From Bacteroidaceae bacterium (GTDB lineage: Bacteria > Bacteroidota > Bacteroidia > Bacteroidales > Bacteroidaceae), in contig JAFZGA010000013.1 of NCBI GenBank assembly GCA_017555585.1, positions 1 to 64,000 on the forward strand: a stretch of DNA of 64,000 nucleotides. Direction: 5' to 3'. A program made the position numbers and the translations under genes. Positions within the stretch are counted from its first letter, which is position 1; every line of letters starts with the position of its first letter. Shown piece by piece: positions 24,555-33,119 of the stretch. Under the pieces are notes generated by a model, which was not told the origin of the DNA, did not search any database, and was given only the letters and a program-made list of their open reading frames with translations.

Positions 24555-27500
24555 TTACTTCACCAATCTCTTCTTGCCACCGACAATATATATACCCTTT
24601 GCAGGAGTCTTTATTTCACGACCTTGCAGGTCATAGACGGCCTTTGCATTTGCGGTTTCACCTTGCACATCGATGATACCTGTACCGTTTTTGGTATATG
24701 TGAGTGTCAGCTCAATATTCTTTGCCACTCTTGCCAACTCGGTATATACCGCGTCGCTTTCCGCAAATGTATATCCCTCAAAGCTTGGTGTCAGCAATGT
24801 ATATGCATCACCACCCTTTACATAACGAGAACCGTTAGCCATCTCATTACCATTCTCATTGACACATTTGTATGACACATTGAAATAAGGGTGTGGCTTA
24901 TAGCTGTAAATAATGAACGGGTGACCGTCGTCCCAACCGGTAAAAGTGTTGTTGGCGTTACCGTTCCAATAGTAGTTGTTGCTTGTACCCTTGACACTCC
25001 ATGTCAAACCATCGGAATTCAGCGTAAACACGAACACCTCAGCACTGCTTCCACCGGTCACCAATGAACCGCGCAACAGTTGAGGAATGTATATACCATA
25101 GTTGTTTTTAACAGTAAATCTGTTACCGTCACCCTCGAAGTTCCACACGAATGAAGGATTTGCCTCGCTGATTCCGTTGGTAGTTGTGATACCTTCACCC
25201 ACCTTGCTCGCGCTGAGGAATCCGCTTCGTGCAGTCTCGTTCTTGGCGTTGTAGATCACGTATGATGCTCCGGCCTCAAGTTCAGTCACAGCCTCACCGA
25301 TAGAAGCTACACCCATAATACCCTCTGTATCGTAATATGCCTCGATTACAGTATCGGCAGACGGTGTAATTGACGATTGGGACTCGTCGCAGCCGATCAA
25401 CGTAAAGAACTCGATTTCAGGAGCCTCTACCTGATGGCTTGCACCTATGGCACAAGGAACAGTGTAGTCAGCGATATGATTACCGTCAACGGTATAACAA
25501 CGGTAAACGACACTGTTCGACACACGCTTGTATGTGACATTCACTACCTTGTTTTCAGAAATATTGTAAAACTCAGGAGCCACAGCACTGCTTGTGTCAT
25601 CATATCTCACAATCTCATAGTTGACGAATTCAGGTGCAACAGCTGTCACGTTGCTGCCGAAAGCAACAGACTTGACTGCGTTCTCTATAAGATTTCCGTT
25701 CTCGTCCTTACATACATATGAAATTACACATGCCTTTTCAAATAACCAACCGGCTCCCTGTGGATAAATACCGCCGGTGCTCAATGTGTTCGGATATGTA
25801 GTGGCACGCTCCGAAATAGGATAAATAGCAGCATCAGCCACCTTTATGTAGAAATCGCCACTCTTCTCGTTATATACGTTGGTGAGCGTTACACCGTTAT
25901 CGCCAAGTGCAAGCGGAGCTGCACTATTGCTTATATAGCGACCGGTCATTGCGTTACGCAGTTTGAATGTCTGTCCATTATCAGTGATTGCCGATTCCAC
26001 AACCTCCCACACGTCCATTCCATAATTCTGCTTTGCCGCAGTCACTCTGCTGTCGTTGTTGTCGTACATGGTCCAGCCATTGAAACGCTCTGTATTGTTT
26101 ACAATGCGGTAACAAGTACCCTCTACGGGGTAGTCTATCTCTTTTTCCTCGTTCTGAGCCACCAGAGGTCGGAACTCCCATACACCGCCGTTGCCGTCAT
26201 TCGGGTCGCTCCACAGGTTGATAGAGTAGTTCTGTCCCCCACCGGCATAGTTCAAGCACATATTGGTGTTCGATACCTTCTGGCTTCGTATGCTGTAGTT
26301 GTAGTTGTTTCCGTTCTTTGCATACACTTTGTCTCCCAGGATAAAGTCATAATGACGTTTGTTGTCGTCATAGTCCCAACGTCCGGTATTGTTCTCGGCT
26401 GTAGGAGTACCCTTTACTGAACCGTCAGGTTTAGCCTTGTTAACGATAGCCCAACGTTGAGGGTTGTTCGGATCCTGCATGAATGCCCATAGCTGATAGT
26501 CATATCCTGCATTGTTTTCGTCCTCAATTATCTCGCTGTTCCACAGACGGTTTGCTGGAGCTGTGCCTGTCTTGTCTGCAATGTTTAATCCCTCACGCAG
26601 CAACTGTATGCATCGTCCGGCGCGTGTATTGTCGGTAGCATTTGTCACAATGCGATACCATGTCTTGCTCTCTTCGGTCGATGGAGTCGGCATCACCTTT
26701 GCAGTTTCACTGCCACTGTTGTTGCTAAGGATAAAATGGCGGCCATACTCGTAGTTGTTGTAATTTAGCAGGAGAGTATCCTTTGTTATACGCTGCTGGA
26801 AATCGCTGAAATTCTTCTTCGCTGCAGGTGTCCATCCGGTCTCGGCAATAGCTATAAGACGGGGAAGAGCAAGGTATTCAAGCAGATAGTTGCTCTGTAC
26901 ATGCTCTGTCCAGAATGTACCCTGTACACCAATGTAATACTTCTGCAACTCGGCAGGAACATCAGCCGGAACAGGAACATAGTTGTATGTCTTCTGTACA
27001 GTATCATCACCATATCCCGCACCTGTAGGTTCTCCAGGATCGGTACTCTGCTTACGGTTTATGTAATATGGTCCCCAAGGAGTAATTACCGATGTCATGC
27101 CATATTCAGCAGCCTTACGTGCACATGGTTGCACCTGTCCGCTCTCCCAGCACATCATCATACCGCCTGTGCCCTTGATAAGTTCTTCATTTGTTCCGTT
27201 AGCAGTCAAACTCTCGTTCCACATGATTACAGTACGTTTCTTGTCACCCTCCTTTGAAGTAACATAGTCCGAGATCTCACGTACAAAATGTGACTGCAGC
27301 TCACGTACGTTGCTATAGCCCATCTTTTGCATAAGTGCCTGACACTCCTCATTATTCTGCCATGCATTTGTCGGTGTCTCGTCACCGCCGATGTGTATCT
27401 GATGATATGGGAACACCTCTATCACCTCATCGATAACATCCTTCACGAACTGCACCGCATGAGGATTGGCAACATTAAGCACATCGCTGAATATACCGCC

Positions 27501-28397
27501 GTTCACCTGCACGCTGTGCGCACCGTTAGGATTACAGCTGAACTCAGGATATGCCGCATTCACTGCACATGAGTGTCCGGGGAACTCAACTTCAGGAACG
27601 ACCTCAATATGACGTTCAGCAGCATATGCCACAATGTCACGACACTCCTCCTGAGTATAGAAATATGGACCGTAAGGCTCATTTATATAGTAACCGCCAT
27701 ATTCAGGATCCACGCTCCATGAGTCGCTGCGTACAGCACCCACAGTAGTCAATCGAGGATACTTCTTCACCTCAAAGCGCCAGCCCTGGTCATCGGTCAA
27801 GTGCCAATGGAAACGGTTCATTTTATAATATGACATCACGTCGATCATACGCTTTATCTGATCGGTAGTGAAATAGTGACGGCTCACATCAAGCATGAAA
27901 CCACGGTATTCAAAGCGAGGAGCATCGACAATGCTTACTACCGGCAACGGATATCGGGTAACATTTTCATCTTTCACCTCGGCCATAACATTTGCAGGCA
28001 ACATCTTCTTCACACTCTGGAAAGCATAGTAGAAACCGTTTGCACTATTCGCTGCAATGGTTATGCCATCGGTTGTGATATCGAGAGTATAGCCCTCGTT
28101 TCCAAGTTCCTCAGAGCCGGTGTATTTCTGCATTCTGATGAGTGCATCACCGCTTGCAACAACAGTAACGTCATAACCGCTTACATTGCTGAATAATCCT
28201 GCAAACTTTGAACCCTCAGCCGCCAAATCGGCAGCAAGATTGCCGGTAGAAATTGTAAAACTCTGCGGTAGAACCAATTCACCCGAACCTTTTGTCATCT
28301 TCATAGGTACCGGCGTCAGGTTGATACTGCTGTCGGCTTTCATACCCATCGGCAAACCGATGATGAACATGATAAGTAATAGTGTAATCTTTTTCAT
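24555..28397 (-). CDS. Large secreted GH20 beta-hexosaminidase with lectin-like and MucBP-like modules and T9SS tail
   Basis: 1280 residues. Signal peptide ~1-21; GH20b domain to ~150; catalytic barrel ~155-520 with NRFHWHLTDDQGWR and D339-E340 in HIGGDE; a lectin-like region ~585-880 (WYRIVTN, YRIVNNT, repeated Trp/Asn turns); three stretches of MucBP-like pattern (ISYVCKDENGN ~889-955, VVYRCYTVDGN ~963-1025, NVSYKCVNENGN ~1172-1235) with another lectin-like segment between the second and third; sorting tail (VYDLQGREI...KGIYIVGGKK). It would remove terminal GlcNAc or GalNAc from host glycans at the cell surface. Mucin binding by the accessory repeats is an inference from pattern only. The gene starts 21 nt after the TRIC gene. 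Confidence 0.9.
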   Translation of the reverse strand: MKKITLLLIMFIIGLPMGMKADSSINLTPVPMKMTKGSGELVLPQSFTISTGNLAADLAAEGSKFAGLFSNVSGYDVTVVASGDALIRMQKYTGSEELGNEGYTLDITTDGITIAANSANGFYYAFQSVKKMLPANVMAEVKDENVTRYPLPVVSIVDAPRFEYRGFMLDVSRHYFTTDQIKRMIDVMSYYKMNRFHWHLTDDQGWRFEVKKYPRLTTVGAVRSDSWSVDPEYGGYYINEPYGPYFYTQEECRDIVAYAAERHIEVVPEVEFPGHSCAVNAAYPEFSCNPNGAHSVQVNGGIFSDVLNVANPHAVQFVKDVIDEVIEVFPYHQIHIGGDETPTNAWQNNEECQALMQKMGYSNVRELQSHFVREISDYVTSKEGDKKRTVIMWNESLTANGTNEELIKGTGGMMMCWESGQVQPCARKAAEYGMTSVITPWGPYYINRKQSTDPGEPTGAGYGDDTVQKTYNYVPVPADVPAELQKYYIGVQGTFWTEHVQSNYLLEYLALPRLIAIAETGWTPAAKKNFSDFQQRITKDTLLLNYNNYEYGRHFILSNNSGSETAKVMPTPSTEESKTWYRIVTNATDNTRAGRCIQLLREGLNIADKTGTAPANRLWNSEIIEDENNAGYDYQLWAFMQDPNNPQRWAIVNKAKPDGSVKGTPTAENNTGRWDYDDNKRHYDFILGDKVYAKNGNNYNYSIRSQKVSNTNMCLNYAGGGQNYSINLWSDPNDGNGGVWEFRPLVAQNEEKEIDYPVEGTCYRIVNNTERFNGWTMYDNNDSRVTAAKQNYGMDVWEVVESAITDNGQTFKLRNAMTGRYISNSAAPLALGDNGVTLTNVYNEKSGDFYIKVADAAIYPISERATTYPNTLSTGGIYPQGAGWLFEKACVISYVCKDENGNLIENAVKSVAFGSNVTAVAPEFVNYEIVRYDDTSSAVAPEFYNISENKVVNVTYKRVSNSVVYRCYTVDGNHIADYTVPCAIGASHQVEAPEIEFFTLIGCDESQSSITPSADTVIEAYYDTEGIMGVASIGEAVTELEAGASYVIYNAKNETARSGFLSASKVGEGITTTNGISEANPSFVWNFEGDGNRFTVKNNYGIYIPQLLRGSLVTGGSSAEVFVFTLNSDGLTWSVKGTSNNYYWNGNANNTFTGWDDGHPFIIYSYKPHPYFNVSYKCVNENGNEMANGSRYVKGGDAYTLLTPSFEGYTFAESDAVYTELARVAKNIELTLTYTKNGTGIIDVQGETANAKAVYDLQGREIKTPAKGIYIVGGKKRLVK

Positions 28398-28418
28398 TGT
28401 TATTATTAGTTAATAAGT

Positions 28419-29075
28419 TTATTCAACCTCCGTTTCCTCTTCGGGACGTAATGTAGGCAGGCAGATATGATACTTCACAGCCAGCACACGCGTCAGGAAC
28501 ACCGCCGCACCGCATGCCAGGTGCGTAACCATTGTAGGCATACCAAGTACATGGCACAGGCCGAACATCAAGCCACCCACGACACATGCCATTGCATATA
28601 TCTCCTTACGGAATATCAACGGCACTTCGTTTATAAGCACATCGCGAATGACACCGCCGGCAGCACCCGTCATTGTTCCCATGACAATACCAACCCATAT
28701 GGGCAAGCCACAATCCACCGTCTTTTGTATACCGACCACCGTGAACAGAGCAAGACCTACCGCGTCGAAGATAAAGAATGTGTTATGCATATTGATAAGA
28801 AACTTTCGGAACAGTATCACCCACAAAAGAGCTGCAGCCGTACACGAAAGATAGAAACCGTCATGCATCCAGAATACAGGCACATCAAGCATCACATCGC
28901 GCAGCGTTCCACCACCTATAGCTGTAGCAGCGCCCACCACGTATGCACCGAACCAATCGAAACGCTTTGCCGAAGCCAAACGTATACCACTTATTGCAAA
29001 AGCAAACGTACCTATAAAGTCAATGATCTGCAGGAACGTAATGCTCCTGAACCATTGTACAAGCATATCAATCAT
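28419..29075 (-). CDS. TRIC/YadS-type membrane channel protein (UPF0126)
   Basis: 218 residues with seven predicted transmembrane helices in two repeats. The repeat motifs are GTFAFAISGIRLASAKRFDWFGAYVVGAATAIGGGTLRDVML and, in the second half, GIVMGTMTGAAGGVIRDVLINEVPLIF. Bacterial TRIC homologues are trimeric cation channels. The physiological role in bacteria is unclear. It is the first gene of the minus-strand run leading into the GH20 gene. Confidence 0.9.
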   Translation of the reverse strand: MIDMLVQWFRSITFLQIIDFIGTFAFAISGIRLASAKRFDWFGAYVVGAATAIGGGTLRDVMLDVPVFWMHDGFYLSCTAAALLWVILFRKFLINMHNTFFIFDAVGLALFTVVGIQKTVDCGLPIWVGIVMGTMTGAAGGVIRDVLINEVPLIFRKEIYAMACVVGGLMFGLCHVLGMPTMVTHLACGAAVFLTRVLAVKYHICLPTLRPEEETEVE

Positions 29076-29253
29076 AATCAGTTATATTTTTAATATTAGG
29101 CAGACAACCATTAAAATCTTGCGAATATACACACAAATGATTGAAATATATAAAGCTTACCATGATTTTTTATAATAAGTACATAAAAAACAGCGCTCTC
29201 TAATGCGTTAACACTATTTAACTATTCGGGGGGGTAATTTCTTTGACATTAGC

Positions 29254-29261
29254 TACCTTTG
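29254..29261 (+). promoter_or_regulatory. Probable -7 element of the adhesin-like gene
   Basis: TACCTTTG matches TAnnTTTG about 40 nt upstream of the start. The nearest TTTG (29242-29245) is too close to be the -33 element. Confidence 0.5.
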
Positions 29262-29301
29262 CGAAAATTAATTGAAATTTAATTTATTAAAAGTTAGCTA
29301 T

Positions 29302-30999
29302 ATGAAGAAATTTTTACTCACAATGGCACTTGCGCTTTTAGCAGGTGTAACAATGGCGCAGAACAATTTGGAATTCACATTCACACGCAACGGTAACGGT
29401 GCTACAGTTGCAGTTAGTGGTGCTGAGGGTGTTACTGCAACAATTGCAGCAACAAGTGCAAGCAATGCTTGGAACACAGGCGGTGCAATGGCAGACAGAA
29501 CAGATGTTCTTTGCCCTAACACCAATACAAGTGCAACATCTGAAAGTTCACCAATTACCTACACTTTGGTTATTGAAGGACTAAACTCAACAGTAACAAG
29601 TGTGGCATTCACACACATTGCAGTAAACAGCGGAGGTAATTTGCAACCATCAAACGATGTAGATGTACGCCATTGCAACTTCAAACTCGAGGCAAACAGC
29701 GAAGTTGCCGGCACACTCAGCAACCAGAACATTTGGATACCAAGCGGAGCAACAGACAAAACTATTGCTTTTGACGATTTGGAGATTGCTGCAAACGGTA
29801 CATTAACCATCAAACTCACTCTTTACAAAGGTACAAGCAACAACGGTTGCTTCTATGGCTTGACAAAGATTACATTGACACAGCCCGAGGAAGTTGTTGA
29901 GCAGGAAGTTCCATTCCTTACACAAGTAACAGCAAGCGACTTGATGGCTAAGACAAAAGCAACAAACATTGCTATCAAGAATCTCTCATACACAAACAAC
30001 CGTTGGTTCGTTGGCAACACCGGTGCAGCACCTTATAGCGCAGAGGACTTTACAAACGATGCAATCTTTGTTTGGGAACCAGTAGAGGCAGGAGTTGCAG
30101 GTTCATACCGTTTGAAGAAGGGAGACACATATATGCAGACATCATCGCCAAAGGATTTCGGTACAGTTGATAACGCAGCTGTATTTACAGCTGTAGCTCC
30201 AGGCACTAACGGCACATTCAACGGCGACGGTGACTCTAACCTTTACATCACAGGCAGCACAGATGCCAACCTTGTACGTTTTGTAAAGGGCAACAATTGG
30301 ATTAACATTCAGAATGGAGCAGCAGGTACTCCTACATATAACACCGGTACCGGCGGCTGGACAATCCACTATGTATATGAGGTTGCAGAAGTAGCTTCAT
30401 TCAAGGCAAACATCACAGCTGCAGGTTTTGCTACATTCTTTGCACCTCGCGAGGTTACAATCCCTGAGGATGTAAAGGCATACTACATTACAGCAGAGGG
30501 TATCAATGGTGAGAACGTAACATTGACTGAGATTGAGAATGTTATCCCTGCAAATACAGCAGTAATCCTTGAGGGTGCAGAAGGCGAATATACATTCAAT
30601 GTATCAGAGACTGGTGCAACAGCAGTAAGCAGCAACCTTCTCAAGGGCACAATCATCAACACCAACATCATTGGCCAGGCCTATGTACTTGGTGTTGTAG
30701 AAGGCGAAACAGGTCTTTACAAGACACAAATGAGAACTGTTCAGCTCAGTTCTGCTTCAGGTTCTGCAAGTGTGTTCCAAAACAACGCATACAAAGCATA
30801 CTTGCCAGCAAGTGCAGTTCCTGCATCAATCCAGAATGCGGCTTCTTTCAGTTTCCGTTTCCCTGGCACAACAGGTGTTGAGAATGTAGTTGTAGAGAAC
30901 GAGGTTAAAGCTATCTACGACCTCACAGGCCGTCGCGTAAGCGAGATTACCGAGGCTGGTATCTACATCATCGGCGGACGTAAGGTACTTGTAAAGTAA
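29302..30999 (+). CDS. Secreted multidomain protein with T9SS tail, no catalytic domain recognised
   Basis: 565 residues from the ATG at 29302, which opens directly with a signal peptide (MKKFLLTMALALLAGVTMAQ). Residues ~21-195 are a beta-sandwich that closely resembles the C-terminal domain of the esterase at 35165 (shared RHCNF, SPITYTLxIEG and LYKGTxNNGCFYGLT). A lectin-like module (~205-365) follows, then a beta domain (FATFFAPREVTIPEDVKAYYIT...) and the sorting tail (IYDLTGRRV...AGIYIIGGRK). No active-site motif is visible; carbohydrate binding or adhesion is likely but unproven. A 54-residue peptide gene follows 70 nt downstream. Confidence 0.8.
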   Translation: MKKFLLTMALALLAGVTMAQNNLEFTFTRNGNGATVAVSGAEGVTATIAATSASNAWNTGGAMADRTDVLCPNTNTSATSESSPITYTLVIEGLNSTVTSVAFTHIAVNSGGNLQPSNDVDVRHCNFKLEANSEVAGTLSNQNIWIPSGATDKTIAFDDLEIAANGTLTIKLTLYKGTSNNGCFYGLTKITLTQPEEVVEQEVPFLTQVTASDLMAKTKATNIAIKNLSYTNNRWFVGNTGAAPYSAEDFTNDAIFVWEPVEAGVAGSYRLKKGDTYMQTSSPKDFGTVDNAAVFTAVAPGTNGTFNGDGDSNLYITGSTDANLVRFVKGNNWINIQNGAAGTPTYNTGTGGWTIHYVYEVAEVASFKANITAAGFATFFAPREVTIPEDVKAYYITAEGINGENVTLTEIENVIPANTAVILEGAEGEYTFNVSETGATAVSSNLLKGTIINTNIIGQAYVLGVVEGETGLYKTQMRTVQLSSASGSASVFQNNAYKAYLPASAVPASIQNAASFSFRFPGTTGVENVVVENEVKAIYDLTGRRVSEITEAGIYIIGGRKVLVK

Positions 31000-31069
31000 T
31001 ATAGCATAATGTATGAGCAGATTCCCCGCCCATGCAAATAACATACAGAAAATAAAAAACATCATATTT

Positions 31070-31234
31070 ATGAAAAAGAGATATACAACACCTCTTGCAA
31101 CAGAGGTAAATATTGAAGCAACCAACATGCTTGCAGCTTCATTGAAATTGGACGGTAATAAAACAGTAGATACCTCAAACGGCGGTCAGCTTTCAAGCGG
31201 TCACCGCGGTGAGTGGGGCAACCTTTGGGAATAA
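31070..31234 (+). CDS. Small Bacteroidales-type peptide of 54 residues
   Basis: MKKRYTTPLATEVNIEATN..., ending in a Gly/Ser/Trp-rich tail (GGQLSSGHRGEWGNLWE). The start at 31070 is chosen because the MKK(x)Y..P......IE...MLAASL layout is typical of small Bacteroidales proteins of unknown function; the longer frame from 31013 has no such features. It lies between the secreted protein gene and a strong terminator, so it is probably in the same transcript. No signal peptide or membrane segment is visible. Function unknown. Confidence 0.65.
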   Translation: MKKRYTTPLATEVNIEATNMLAASLKLDGNKTVDTSNGGQLSSGHRGEWGNLWE

Positions 31235-31284
31235 AAAGAGTACTCATTAAAGTAATTTCTCATATTTTTTTATTAGTATTTGTG

Positions 31285-31323
31285 CGGAGCAGGTTCTTCC
31301 CAAAGTCCTGCTCCGTTTTTTTT
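31285..31323 (+). terminator. Terminator after the small peptide gene
   Basis: CGGAGCAGG (31285-31293) pairs with CCTGCTCCG (31307-31315), followed by eight T. Confidence 0.93.
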
Positions 31324-31373
31324 GAAAAAATCATTTATAACGTAGATAAAGCCTTTTTTTACGTTTGGTTTAT

Positions 31374-31381
31374 TATATTTG
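31374..31381 (+). promoter_or_regulatory. Probable -7 element of the sulfatase gene
   Basis: TATATTTG, an exact TAnnTTTG match, about 30 nt upstream of the chosen start. The TTTG at 31364-31367 is too close for a -33 element. Confidence 0.5.
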
Positions 31382-31411
31382 CAAAAAAAAGTTACAAAAC
31401 CGATAGTTATT

Positions 31412-33022
31412 ATGAACAAGAAGAATGCATTAATGCTTTTCGCTGGTATCCTGCCTGTCGTGGCTGCAGCACAAGAACGTCCTAATATTATTTATATAAT
31501 GTGCGACGATATGGGATACGGTGATTTGGGTTGCTATGGTCAGCAATTGATCTCTACACCCAATTTGGACAGAATGGCTGCTGAAGGTATGCGCTTCACT
31601 CAAGCCTATGCCGGTAGCCCAGTGAGTGCACCATCGCGTGCCTGTTTTATGACAGGCCAACATACAGGCCACGTTCACGTACGCGGTAATCGCGAGTACT
31701 GGCAAAGTGCACGTCAGGAAAATATGTTTGGTTCGAATCCGGACTATCGTATCATAGGTCAGGAGCCTTATAAGAATACACATAAGATTGTGCCTGAATT
31801 GTTTAAGGAAGCAGGCTATCGCACAGGTATGTTCGGAAAGTGGGCCGGTGGTTACTACAACATGAACTACCCCGATACCTATAAGGTGGATGCAGATGGT
31901 AATACCATTACCAGTGCCTCTTCTACCAGCAGTTCAGCTTCATTGCCCAACAAACGTGGTATTGACTGCTACTATGGCCCAATCTGCCAATTCCAGGCAC
32001 ACACATACTATCCGAACTTCTTGAATCGTTACGACCCCGAGAAGTACGGCGACAAGCATATTGTGGTAGATACATTGAAGCAGAATATCCAGCACCGCGA
32101 CGTGTCGTCGGGAAATGCAGACTATGAAAATCGAGAGCAATACACAGCCGACCTCATTCACCAATATGCTTTGGATTGGATAGACCGTCAGGAGGTTGAC
32201 AAGCCATTCCTTGGTATATTTACCTATACTCTCCCTCACGCAGAGTTGTGGCAGCCAAATGACAGTATTCTGCAAAAGTATACCCAGGCGTTTGAATGCG
32301 ACGATAGTGGTTTTGGTGGTGCATTCTCCTCTTGGTATTACAAGAATGCCAACCGACATGCTCAATTTGCAGCCATGATTACTCGTCTCGATGCACAGGT
32401 GGGCGAAATTTTCGCAAAGTTGGAAGAAAAGGGTCTTGCAGACAATACTCTCGTGATCTTTACATCAGACAACGGTCCTCACGAAGAAGGTGGAGCTGAT
32501 CCTGATTGGTTCAACCGTGACGGCCTGTTGCGTGGAACCAAGCGTTCTACACACGAAGGTGGTATCCGTGTGCCATTTATTGTCAAAGGCCCTGGGGTTC
32601 CTGCAGGTACAGTGAACGATCACCAGTTGGCATTCTATGACCTTATGCCTACACTCCTCGATTATGCAGGACTCAACGGCGATGCTTATAGTCGTAAGGC
32701 GAGCACAACCACACAGTATTGGGATGGTATCTCGTTCAATAATACTCTTCGTGGCAATGATGCAGAACAGGAAAAGCATGAATTCCTCTACTGGGAGTTC
32801 CACGAAACCAATATGATGGCGTTGCGTATGGGCGACTGGAAGTTGGTAGTGAGCAATGGTGCGACACGGTTGTACGATCTCGCTGTTGACGTGCACGAAG
32901 ATACTGACGTTGCAGCAGAAAATCCTGACGTGGTTCAGAGGATGGTACAAATCATCAACCAGGAGCACATAACCAGCGACTTATTCAAAGTGACTATGCC
33001 TGGAGAATCAACAAAGAGATAA
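31412..33022 (+). CDS. Secreted S1-family sulfatase, serine type
   Basis: 536 residues from the ATG at 31412, which gives signal peptide MNKKNALMLFAGILPVVAAAQ. The formylglycine motif is S72-A-P-S-R in VSAPSRACFMTGQHTGH; a serine at the key position means maturation by an anaerobic sulfatase-maturating enzyme, which is not in the window. Metal-binding CDDMGYGD near the N-terminus, FTSDNGPH and the RGTKRSTHEGGIRVPF region complete the arylsulfatase fold. It removes sulfate esters, plausibly from sulfated host glycans; the exact linkage is unknown. It has no YDLQGR tail, so it is probably periplasmic. The next gene follows after 97 nt. Confidence 0.92.
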   Translation: MNKKNALMLFAGILPVVAAAQERPNIIYIMCDDMGYGDLGCYGQQLISTPNLDRMAAEGMRFTQAYAGSPVSAPSRACFMTGQHTGHVHVRGNREYWQSARQENMFGSNPDYRIIGQEPYKNTHKIVPELFKEAGYRTGMFGKWAGGYYNMNYPDTYKVDADGNTITSASSTSSSASLPNKRGIDCYYGPICQFQAHTYYPNFLNRYDPEKYGDKHIVVDTLKQNIQHRDVSSGNADYENREQYTADLIHQYALDWIDRQEVDKPFLGIFTYTLPHAELWQPNDSILQKYTQAFECDDSGFGGAFSSWYYKNANRHAQFAAMITRLDAQVGEIFAKLEEKGLADNTLVIFTSDNGPHEEGGADPDWFNRDGLLRGTKRSTHEGGIRVPFIVKGPGVPAGTVNDHQLAFYDLMPTLLDYAGLNGDAYSRKASTTTQYWDGISFNNTLRGNDAEQEKHEFLYWEFHETNMMALRMGDWKLVVSNGATRLYDLAVDVHEDTDVAAENPDVVQRMVQIINQEHITSDLFKVTMPGESTKR

Positions 33023-33119
33023 TATAATGAATCGTTGGAATAGGCCGGGCACCTCGGATGCCGTGTGTTCTTTGGCAATTCCTGATTTTTCCACATCACT
33101 TTAAAATAAAGAAATCCAT

